Assembly (NCBI GenBank): GCA_016784945.1
Contig: JADHTP010000118.1
Span: 1-8,887, forward strand
DNA from: Deltaproteobacteria bacterium
GTDB taxonomy: Bacteria; Myxococcota_A; UBA9042; DTJE01
DNA: 8,887 nt
Reading direction: 5' to 3'
This document shows, piece after piece, positions 1 through 5,555 of the stretch. The notes below the pieces were generated by a model. It was given only the letters and a program-made list of their open reading frames with translations, was not told the DNA's origin and did no database searches. Position numbers and translations under genes: made by a program. The stretch's first letter is position 1. The number at the start of each line of letters is the position of its first letter.

Positions 1-45
1 CAAGGCCGGGAGTGGCGCCTGCCGTTGATCGTTGGGGGATTGTAG
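1..45 (+). CDS. Possible 3' end of an upstream gene (last 14 codons)
   Basis: Reading from the first base, the frame is open for 14 codons and ends at TAG 43-45; the tail reads QGREWRLPLIVGGL. Too little remains to recognise a family. The main support is indirect: a strong hairpin begins at the base after the stop and a promoter-like site for alr follows about 100 bp later, the layout expected between two transcription units. Another frame (from base 3) is also open through this stretch, so the call is tentative. Confidence 0.25.
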   Translation, partial: QGREWRLPLIVGGL

Positions 46-67
46 GGGATGGTCTCAAGACCGTCCC
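46..67 (+). terminator. Hairpin directly after the upstream stop; possible transcript end
   Basis: Bases 46-54 (GGGATGGTC) pair with 59-67 (GACCGTCCC) to give a nine-pair stem, with one G-T wobble and a four-base loop. There is no T-run after it, so it is not a classical Rho-independent terminator. It could protect a 3' end or act with Rho. A second stem follows at 81-86 with 95-100 (GGCGAC / GTCGCC, eight-base loop), also without a T-run. The function is inferred from position; the pairing is seen directly. Confidence 0.35.
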
Positions 68-124
68 ACGGGGCCGGACTGGCGACCCGGGTGAGTCGCC
101 CCTGCAAGCGCCGATTCGCAGGCA

Positions 125-153
125 TGGTCGCCGCCACCGAATGTTGCTATCAT
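125..153 (+). promoter_or_regulatory. Candidate extended -10 promoter for alr
   Basis: TATCAT at 148-153 matches the sigma-70 -10 consensus at five of six positions. It is preceded by TG at 145-146 with one base between, the extended -10 arrangement. Seventeen bases upstream lies TGGTCG (125-130), a poor -35, which fits promoters that rely on the extended -10. A start near 160 would give a short leader containing the Shine-Dalgarno site at 166-170. The site also overlaps the more distal ATG at 152, which argues against that codon being the alr start. Confidence 0.45.
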
Positions 154-165
154 GCCGCGGCCCTG

Positions 166-170
166 GGAGG
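166..170 (+). promoter_or_regulatory. Ribosome binding site that decides the alr start
   Basis: A GGAGG core within a longer purine-rich stretch (165-173) lies five bases before ATG 176. The in-frame ATG at 152 has no comparable site and lies inside the -10 element. The translation start is therefore placed at 176, giving a protein that begins MAQRLTW. Confidence 0.65.
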
Positions 171-175
171 GGGCG

Positions 176-1318
176 ATGGCGCAACGACTAACATGGTGCG
201 AAGTCTCGAAGGCGGCCCTGATGGGCAACCTGGCCGAGTTCCGTCGGCTGGTGGGGCCCGACTGCCGCCTGTCACCGGTGGTCAAGGCCAATGCCTATGG
301 CCATGGCCTGGAACTGGCGGCCCGGGCCTTCATGGAAGGTGGGGCCGATGCCCTGTGCGTCAACGATGCCTGGGAGGCCGGGAGACTGCGCGGGGCCGGC
401 ATCGCAGCGCCGGTGATCATCCTGGGGAACGTCCCCCCGGAACAGGCCGAAGAGGTGGTGGAACTGGGGGCCGAGGTGGTGGCCTACGACCGCGACCTCC
501 TGGTCGCACTGGACCGGGCCGGGAAGGCCGCCGGGAAAACCGTCAAGGTCATGGTCAAGCTGGAGACTGGCACCAACCGCCAGGGGCTTCGCATGGAGGA
601 GGCCTGGAAGCTGGTTTCCCTTGCTGCGGAACTCGATGGCATTCAACTGGCGGGCCTGTCCACCCACTTCGCGGACATCGAGGACACCACGGACCACACC
701 TTCGCCCGGGAGCAGTTGGATCGTTTCAACGCGGGCGTGGACATCCTGAAGACCAGGGGACTGAAATCCGTGATGCGCTCCGTGGGCAATTCCGCGGCCA
801 CCATCCTGTGGCCCGAGGCGCACCTGGACATGGTCCGCGTGGGCATCGGCGCCTACGGCATGTGGCCTTCCACGGAGACCTTCGTGACCGCGGCCCTGAC
901 CCATCGCAACCAGCTGGCCCTTCAGCCCGCCCTGACCTGGAAGACCCGCGTCGCCCAGGTGAAGGAAGTGCCCGCAGGCGAATACGTGAGCTACGGCCGG
1001 ACCTTCCGCACCACCCATCCGGCGCGGCTCGTGGTGCTTCCCGTGGGCTATTACGACGGCTACGACCGCGGCGTGTCCAACATGGCCTGGGTACTGATCA
1101 GGGGCCGGCGGGCGCAGGTGCGCGGCCGGGTCTGCATGAACATGATCATGGCCGACGTCACCGACATTCCCGACGTCACGGTCGGTGACGAAGTGGTCCT
1201 CATGGGGACCGACGGGGACGAGTCCATCGGGGCCGAACAGTTCGCCACCTGGGCCGGGACCATCAATTACGAGGTCACCACCCGTATTGCCGAGTCGGTG
1301 CAAAGGATCGAGGTCTGA
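176..1318 (+). CDS. alr: Alanine racemase (PLP-dependent, biosynthetic type)
   Basis: This enzyme interconverts L- and D-alanine in the cytoplasm with pyridoxal phosphate, supplying D-alanine for peptidoglycan. The protein has 380 residues, typical for the family. Near the N-terminus is the PLP-lysine motif VVKANAYGHG, with the Schiff-base lysine at residue 37. The second catalytic residue is Tyr273 in VSYGRTF, followed by the conserved VGYYDGYDR stretch of the C-terminal beta domain. The block with GRVCMNMIMADVTD and GDEVVLMG completes the Alr C-terminal pattern. Start 176 is chosen from the Shine-Dalgarno site; an in-frame ATG at 152 is possible but less likely. The gene appears to open a four-gene plus-strand unit and is followed after 28 bp by hemL, another PLP enzyme. 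No defect is seen. Confidence 0.96.
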   Translation: MAQRLTWCEVSKAALMGNLAEFRRLVGPDCRLSPVVKANAYGHGLELAARAFMEGGADALCVNDAWEAGRLRGAGIAAPVIILGNVPPEQAEEVVELGAEVVAYDRDLLVALDRAGKAAGKTVKVMVKLETGTNRQGLRMEEAWKLVSLAAELDGIQLAGLSTHFADIEDTTDHTFAREQLDRFNAGVDILKTRGLKSVMRSVGNSAATILWPEAHLDMVRVGIGAYGMWPSTETFVTAALTHRNQLALQPALTWKTRVAQVKEVPAGEYVSYGRTFRTTHPARLVVLPVGYYDGYDRGVSNMAWVLIRGRRAQVRGRVCMNMIMADVTDIPDVTVGDEVVLMGTDGDESIGAEQFATWAGTINYEVTTRIAESVQRIEV

Positions 1319-1346
1319 CGGGCCACTCGCGCAGAAAGAGGAAGAC

Positions 1347-2639
1347 ATGGATCTGAAAAAATCGATGGAGGCCATGACACGGGCCGAGTTGTCCATCCCC
1401 GGCGGCGTGAACAGCCCGGTACGCGCCCACCGCGCCGTGGGCGGTTCACCTTTCTTCGTGGAAAAGGGCCAGGGGGCCTGGCTGGTGGACCTGGACGGGA
1501 ACCGGTACGTGGACCTGATCCTGGCCTACGGCCCGCTGATCCTGGGACATCGCCATCCCGTGGTGGTTTCCGCACTGGACGAGGCCCTGAAGAAAGGCTT
1601 TTCCTACGGTGTGCCCACCACGGGAGAAATCGATCTGGCAGAAGCCGTAAAAAGCGCCTTCCCCAGTATCGAGAAGGTCCGCCTGGTCAATTCGGGCACG
1701 GAAGCCACCATGAGCGCCGTGCGGGTGGCCCGGGGGTTCACCGGGCGTTCAAAGCTGGTGAAGTTCACGGGTTGCTACCACGGCCATGCCGACCACCTGC
1801 TGGTGAAGGCCGGGTCGGGCGCCACGACCTTCGGAAGCCCGGACAGCGCGGGAGTGCCCGCGGAGTTCGCGGCCCACACCCTGAACCTGCCCTACAACGA
1901 CCCCGAGGCACTGGACGAGACCTTCGACACCCTGGGGGACGAGATCGCCGCCGTCATCGTGGAACCTTTCGTGGGCAACATGGGCGTGGTGTCTCCGACC
2001 CCGGAGTTCGTGAAGGCCTTGTGCGACGTCCCCCGTGCCCACGGCGCCCTGCTGATTTTCGACGAGGTCATGACCGGTTTCCGCGTGGGCCGCGGCGGCG
2101 CCCAGTCGATCCTGAACGTGAAGCCGGACCTGACCTGCCTGGGCAAGATCATCGGTGGCGGCCTGCCCGTGGGGGCCTATGGAGGTCGCGCCGACGTGAT
2201 GGACTGCGTGGCCCCCCTGGGACCGGTCTACCAGGCGGGCACCCTGTCCGGCAACCCGCTGTCCGTGGCGGCGGGCCTGGCCACGCTGGGGGTCCTGGAA
2301 ACCGAGGACCCCTACCCCTACCTGGACGAAACATGCGGTCGGCTTTGCGAAGGGCTGGCGGATCTGGCCAGGGAAGAAGGGGTCCCGATCCAGGTGAACC
2401 GTATCGGATCCATGTTCACGGTCTTTTTCAACGAACAGCCCGTCACGGATTACACCTCGGCCATGGCCAGTGATACGAAACGGTTTGGTGTCTTCTTCCA
2501 GGAGATGCTGGCGCAGGGTGTGTCCCTGCCCCCGGCCCAGTTCGAGGCGGCCTTCCTGTCCATTGCACACGGCACGGTGGAAATGGGGGCCGTCCTGTCT
2601 GCCGCCGCCGCCGCCTTTGCCAAGGTCCGGGAGGCCTGA
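1347..2639 (+). CDS. hemL: Glutamate-1-semialdehyde 2,1-aminomutase
   Basis: HemL converts glutamate-1-semialdehyde to 5-aminolevulinate, the last step of the C5 route into haem and other tetrapyrroles. The protein has 430 residues, the usual length. It shows the N-terminal signature IPGGVNSPVRA (about 17-27), GPLILGHRHP in the substrate region, VNSGTEATMSAVRVAR for cofactor phosphate binding, FDEVMTGFRVG, and the PLP-lysine motif CLGKIIGGGLPVGAYGG with Lys267. The C-terminal part carries the family pattern for a small-domain aminotransferase of class III. ATG 1347 is preferred because AGAGGAAG (1337-1344) sits just upstream and the protein then begins at the normal family position; the open frame reaches back to 1185, but that extension lies within alr and is not HemL-like. 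A 28-bp gap to alr and a 1-bp gap to the next gene suggest co-transcription. Presence of hemL implies gltX and hemA elsewhere. Confidence 0.96.
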   Translation: MDLKKSMEAMTRAELSIPGGVNSPVRAHRAVGGSPFFVEKGQGAWLVDLDGNRYVDLILAYGPLILGHRHPVVVSALDEALKKGFSYGVPTTGEIDLAEAVKSAFPSIEKVRLVNSGTEATMSAVRVARGFTGRSKLVKFTGCYHGHADHLLVKAGSGATTFGSPDSAGVPAEFAAHTLNLPYNDPEALDETFDTLGDEIAAVIVEPFVGNMGVVSPTPEFVKALCDVPRAHGALLIFDEVMTGFRVGRGGAQSILNVKPDLTCLGKIIGGGLPVGAYGGRADVMDCVAPLGPVYQAGTLSGNPLSVAAGLATLGVLETEDPYPYLDETCGRLCEGLADLAREEGVPIQVNRIGSMFTVFFNEQPVTDYTSAMASDTKRFGVFFQEMLAQGVSLPPAQFEAAFLSIAHGTVEMGAVLSAAAAAFAKVREA

Positions 2640-2640
2640 A

Positions 2641-3195
2641 TTGGACTCGAAACGGGACCCGACTCCCTGGCCGCGCCTGGACAGCAGACACCTCGGGAAC
2701 TTCCGCATCTTCGACCTGGTGGAAGAGACGTACCAGGCCCCGGATCCCGGAAAGACCCACTCCTTCTTCGTCCTTCTGTCCGCGGACTGGGTCAACGTGG
2801 TGCCCGTGACCCCGGAGGGGCGCGTGGTGCTGATCCGCCAGTTCCGGCCGGGGACAAAGGAAGTGACCATCGAGATCCCGGGCGGCATGGTGGACCGGGG
2901 CGAGGACCCCCGGGACGCGGCATTGCGCGAGATGGAAGAAGAAACGGGCTACACGGCCGAGGGCATCGTGAAGACCTGCGCCGTGCGGCCGAATCCCGCC
3001 ATCCTCAGGAACCGCTGCCACATGTACCTGGCCACCGGCGTCCGTCCCCTTGGAACGCTGCACCAGGATGAAGGTGAGGACGTCCACGCCTTCGAGGCCA
3101 CCTGGGAAGAGGTGGACGCCATGGTGCTGGACGGACGGATCGACCACAGCCTCGTGCTGAACAGCCTGATGTTTGCGAGGTACCTGCGGGGTTGA
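2641..3195 (+). CDS. Nudix hydrolase, ADP-ribose pyrophosphatase-like
   Basis: The 184-residue protein carries a complete Nudix box at residues 82-104 (G82, E88, R96, E97, E99, E100, E101, G103), matching Gx5Ex7REUxEExGU without exception. Such proteins hydrolyse nucleoside diphosphates linked to another moiety, using divalent metal held by the box glutamates. The length, the IRQFRPG strand before the box and the PNPA segment after it resemble ADP-ribose / NDP-sugar pyrophosphatases; the exact substrate is inferred. The start is set at TTG 2641: GGGAGG (2629-2634) lies six bases before it, inside the end of hemL, and only one base separates the hemL stop from it. In-frame ATG codons further upstream lie within hemL. 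Translational coupling to hemL is likely. Confidence 0.9.
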   Translation: MDSKRDPTPWPRLDSRHLGNFRIFDLVEETYQAPDPGKTHSFFVLLSADWVNVVPVTPEGRVVLIRQFRPGTKEVTIEIPGGMVDRGEDPRDAALREMEEETGYTAEGIVKTCAVRPNPAILRNRCHMYLATGVRPLGTLHQDEGEDVHAFEATWEEVDAMVLDGRIDHSLVLNSLMFARYLRG

Positions 3196-3211
3196 TTTTC
3201 CCGTATTCACC

Positions 3212-4063
3212 ATGAGTATTGACATCAGCCAGATTCCATGGACCGATTGGGGTGGGGACGGGCCCGTGCTGCACCTGGCACACGCCAACGGGTTTCCCCC
3301 GGGGGCCTATGCCCGGCTGGTGGAGTCCCTGCTTCCGAGGTTTCACGTGGTGTCCATGGCCCAAAGACCCCTGTGGCCGGGGTCCGATCCCCGGTCACTT
3401 CGCGACTGGAATCAACTGGGCCGGGACCTGCGGGATTGCCTGCGCCACAGAGGTCATGAAGGGATCATCGGCGTCGGACACAGCGTGGGGGGCGCCTCGA
3501 CTCTCATCGCGGCGGCCAGGGACCCCGGTCTCTTCCGGGGGGTGGTCCTGCTGGATCCCACCATCCTGGGCGGCGCCAGGGCGTTCTTCTGGTCCATTGC
3601 CAAGGCCCTCGGCCAGGTCCATCGCGTCTTCGTGGTCCGTGACGCCTTGAACCGTCGGGACCGGTGGGCATCCAGGGACGAGGTCCGGGCCTCCTGGGCG
3701 GCCAAGCCGGTTTTCGCCCGCCTCGATCCGAGGTGCCTGGGCGACTACGTGCAGGCCGGTGTGGTGGACCACCCCGAAGGCGGAGTGACCCTGCGTTATT
3801 CCAAGGCCTGGGAGGCCCGCGTGTTCGCCACCACGCCCGCGTGTTCCTGGGATTGGGCCCGCAGACTGAAAACGCCGGCACTGGTGGTGCGCGGCGCCCT
3901 GTCCGACACGTTCCTTCCCGGCGTGGCGGCCCGGCTGGGCCGGTTGGCCCCCACAGCACGCCTGTTGGAACTGGAGGGTTCGGGGCACCTGTTCCCCCTC
4001 GAGGCGCCGGAGAGGACCGCCGGTGTCGTCACCGACTTTGTCGACAGCCTTCCACCAGCATGA
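3212..4063 (+). CDS. Alpha/beta hydrolase fold protein
   Basis: This 283-residue protein shows the alpha/beta hydrolase layout. An HANGFPPGAY segment near residue 24 would form the oxyanion-hole region after strand 3. The nucleophile elbow GHSVGG puts Ser91 at the tip, the acid is probably Asp232 in GALSDTFLP, and the base is His259 in GSGHLFPLE. All three catalytic residues are present, so it should be active, but the substrate (ester, lactone, peptide or other) cannot be read from sequence. No signal peptide or membrane segment is visible, so it is likely cytoplasmic. It starts 16 bp after the Nudix gene on ATG 3212 without a convincing Shine-Dalgarno site, and a TTG at 3173 offers a less likely start overlapping the Nudix gene. 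The 3' end overlaps convergent dprA by 35 bp. Confidence 0.85.
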   Translation: MSIDISQIPWTDWGGDGPVLHLAHANGFPPGAYARLVESLLPRFHVVSMAQRPLWPGSDPRSLRDWNQLGRDLRDCLRHRGHEGIIGVGHSVGGASTLIAAARDPGLFRGVVLLDPTILGGARAFFWSIAKALGQVHRVFVVRDALNRRDRWASRDEVRASWAAKPVFARLDPRCLGDYVQAGVVDHPEGGVTLRYSKAWEARVFATTPACSWDWARRLKTPALVVRGALSDTFLPGVAARLGRLAPTARLLELEGSGHLFPLEAPERTAGVVTDFVDSLPPA

Positions 4064-5096
4064 ACACGCCTCCGGGCATCCGTGACACCAGTCCCCCCAC
4101 TTCGAGTTCCAGCACCAGGCCCTGGACCCGACCCGCGGTCAGTCCCGTTGACTCCACCAGTTCGTCCAGGGTCATGGGCCGGCGGGACAGTGCCTGCGTC
4201 AACGGGGATCGTTGGTCGTCGGGACGCTTCACGGGGCACCCGTCCCGGTCCTTCCAGGGCGGTTTGATGCCTCGGGGACGGTGCACCGGGGAGGGCCACT
4301 TCAGACGAAGCCGGGCCAGTTCGGCGAGTCCGGGGACCACTGCGAGGTCCGAGGGGTGCGACAGGGGCAGCGCACCCTTGCGAAGGAGATCGATGGTCCC
4401 ACGGGATTCCAGGTACCAGGCGTCCGCGGGGACGGCGAACAGGGGCCGTTCGAGGGACAGTGCCCAATCCGCGGTGATCAATGCACCCGAAACCCGGGCG
4501 GCCTGGACCACCACCACGGCATCGGACAGGGCCGCAATGAGGCGGTTTCGACGGGGAAAAGTCCACCTCGAGGCGGGTTTGCCCACGGGGTGCTCGGAGA
4601 CCAGTCCCGATCCCGCGGAAAGCGCCCGGTCGAAGAGGGGCAGGTTGGAAGGAGGATGGGGAACCGCCAGCCCACCTCCCATCACCACCAGGGTTCTTCC
4701 ACCGCCGTCCAGCGCCCCCTCGTGGGCTGCGCGATCGATGCCCAGCGCCCCACCGCTGACCACCACCACGCCGGCTTGTCCCAGGGCCCGTCCCAGCCTG
4801 TAGGACATGTCCCGGCCATAGGCGTCCGCCTTCCTGGAACCCACCATGGCCACCGCGGGGGCCGTGAGGTCCAGTTCACCCCTCAGGAACATCAGGGAAG
4901 GCGCGTCGTCGCCGAGACCGTCCAGACCGTCACCCCTGCGGGGTATCCAGTATCGGCATCGGTTGGCCTTCATCCAGGTCGATTCGGCCCGCAGCAGACG
5001 AGCTTTGTCCGGTCCCAGGGCATTTAGGTGTCGTTGTCGGGCCTCGCTGTCACCGGAATCCCTCAGATCGGGAGGGGGCACCAGTTTTCCCTGCAT
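4029..5096 (-). CDS. dprA: DNA processing protein DprA/Smf
   Basis: DprA binds single-stranded DNA entering the cell during transformation and loads RecA on it; many bacteria not known to be competent also carry it. The protein has 355 residues. The Rossmann-like core shows VGSRKA (85-90), SGGALGIDRAAHEGAL (114-129), GGGL (140-143), SEHPVG (167-172), FPRRNRLIAALSDAVVVVQ (180-198) and SGALITADWAL (203-213). A C-terminal winged-helix region follows at about 300-350, as in DprA/DML1. Several usual positions differ: VEA is VQA, VPG is VPA, and the GxN-LI segment reads RGTIDLL. It is therefore a divergent but apparently intact member. Its ATG is preceded by GAGGAAG (5101-5107 on the plus strand). 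It overlaps the hydrolase gene tail to tail by 35 bp and lies downstream of a kinase relic on the same strand. Confidence 0.92.
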   Translation of the reverse strand: MQGKLVPPPDLRDSGDSEARQRHLNALGPDKARLLRAESTWMKANRCRYWIPRRGDGLDGLGDDAPSLMFLRGELDLTAPAVAMVGSRKADAYGRDMSYRLGRALGQAGVVVVSGGALGIDRAAHEGALDGGGRTLVVMGGGLAVPHPPSNLPLFDRALSAGSGLVSEHPVGKPASRWTFPRRNRLIAALSDAVVVVQAARVSGALITADWALSLERPLFAVPADAWYLESRGTIDLLRKGALPLSHPSDLAVVPGLAELARLRLKWPSPVHRPRGIKPPWKDRDGCPVKRPDDQRSPLTQALSRRPMTLDELVESTGLTAGRVQGLVLELEVGGLVSRMPGGVFMLVEGCRQSR

Positions 5097-5105
5097 ACCG
5101 CTTCC

Positions 5106-5162
5106 TCGCGTCCGTTCCGGTTGATCTATCGATAAAGGAGGGGGAACGTACCGCGGACGCGA
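5106..5162. repeat. Nine-base inverted repeat in the dprA leader
   Basis: TCGCGTCCG at 5106-5114 is the exact inverse complement of CGGACGCGA at 5154-5162, with 39 bases between. In a dprA mRNA the stem would end right beside the Shine-Dalgarno site (5101-5107). It could shape dprA translation or be chance in GC-rich DNA. A TATCGATA palindrome (5127-5134) lies in the loop. Confidence 0.3.
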
Positions 5163-5166
5163 TGCG

Positions 5167-5424
5167 TCATCCGACGTCCGGGAGAATTCGCGTTTGGGCG
5201 TTTCCGGAGGATTTCAGATCGGGATGGAGGATTTTAGGCGCCACCTCCCGTTCCATGGACAGTTGTCGCGCGGCATAGACCGACGATGTCCCTCCCACGC
5301 CAAGGAGCCGCGTAATCACGAAGCGTTCGTCCACGGTGGTGTCGCTGGGCAAGGAGGGGGAACCACCCTGGTCGGGCAGGGGGGGGGGCGCACCTCGTCG
5401 AAACAGTCTGTCCAGTAACCGCAT
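5167..5424 (-). pseudogene. Relic of a Hanks-type Ser/Thr protein kinase (N-lobe only)
   Basis: The frame codes for 85 residues from ATG 5424, which has AAAGGA eight bases upstream; an ATG at 5463 is a longer option. After a proline-rich leader, residues 35-70 look like the start of a bacterial Ser/Thr kinase: FVITRLLGVGGTSSVYAAR fits strand 1, the glycine loop and strand 2, and VAPKILHPDL fits the strand with the invariant lysine (Lys64), though VALK is VAPK. The frame ends at TGA 5167-5169. Past the stop the same frame reads RIASAVRSPSFIDR, which resembles the kinase segment around helix C and the following HPNIV. Then dprA begins in a different frame, so the catalytic loop, DFG and whole C-lobe are absent. 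This is best read as a truncated, stop-interrupted gene. A genuine small protein cannot be excluded. Confidence 0.6.
5379..5388. repeat. Run of ten G (C on the coding strand) within the kinase relic
   Basis: Ten consecutive G on the plus strand encode part of the leader APPPL in the minus-strand kinase frame, residues 12-16. Runs this long are prone to slippage in replication and to sequencing error. A gain or loss of one base would shift the frame before the glycine loop. As read here, the frame is intact across the run. Confidence 0.8.
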
Positions 5425-5459
5425 CGCCCGCGTCCTTTCGCAGGTCCAGATATAAGACA

Positions 5460-5487
5460 ACATTAGCCCTGGTTAGTCGCGAATCAA
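5460..5487 (-). promoter_or_regulatory. Weak candidate promoter towards the kinase relic and dprA
   Basis: On the minus strand TTGATT (plus 5482-5487) is separated by 16 bases from TAATGT (plus 5460-5465). The -35 matches consensus at four of six positions and the -10 at three, so the call is weak. Position favours it: it lies about 35 bases before ATG 5424 in the only sizeable gap upstream of the minus-strand genes. Confidence 0.22.
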
Positions 5488-5490
5488 GTT

Positions 5491-5504
5491 GTTTCCGTGG
5501 AAAC
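5491..5504. promoter_or_regulatory. Perfect palindrome in the divergent intergenic region; possible operator
   Basis: GTTTCC (5491-5496) and GGAAAC (5499-5504) are exact inverse complements around a two-base centre, GT. The site lies in the 131-bp gap (5425-5555) between the minus-strand relic/dprA and the plus-strand redox cluster. That is a natural place for a dimeric regulator controlling one or both directions. No regulator gene is visible in the window, so the role is inferred. The rest of the gap holds nothing else I can name with confidence. Confidence 0.4.
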
Positions 5505-5555
5505 CGGTATTGGTCCAGACTGTTTCTTGACACTTGTCGCCCGAGGTGGGCACCA

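Larger units (their letters stand above)
5400..5526. repeat. Eleven-base inverted repeat flanking the relic start and intergenic region
   Basis: GAAACAGTCTG at 5400-5410 is the exact inverse complement of CAGACTGTTTC at 5516-5526. The pair brackets the relic start codon and most of the divergent intergenic region. It could be a pair of protein binding sites, ends of a small inserted segment, or chance. No target-site duplication is evident. Confidence 0.4.

Noticed and set aside
49..1188. Long plus-strand open frame of 379 codons overlapping alr
   Set aside because: It reads through alr in another frame and its product is dominated by Gly, Arg and Pro, as expected from shifted GC-rich coding DNA. 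alr has full catalytic motifs.
272..1396. Long minus-strand open frame opposite alr
   Set aside because: Antisense shadow of alr, rich in His, Gly and Pro with no recognisable domain.
2601..2618. Short GCC repeat near the end of hemL
   Set aside because: It encodes the alanine run at the HemL C-terminus and is explained by codon use in GC-rich coding DNA.
1749..2888. Long minus-strand open frame opposite hemL and the Nudix gene
   Set aside because: It spans the ends of two well-supported genes and has no family motif; it is a GC-rich shadow.
3664..4803. Plus-strand open frame crossing from the hydrolase into dprA
   Set aside because: It overlaps two genes with intact motifs on opposite strands, and its Arg/Pro/Ser-rich product shows no domain.
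5127..5134. TATCGATA palindrome upstream of dprA as an operator or minus-strand -10
   Set aside because: It is only eight bases long and no suitable -35 lies at the right distance.
5527..5532. Exact TTGACA before the DUF6599-like gene, a possible -35
   Set aside because: The base positions for a matching -10 hold no TATAAT-like sequence and would fall on the Shine-Dalgarno site and start codon.
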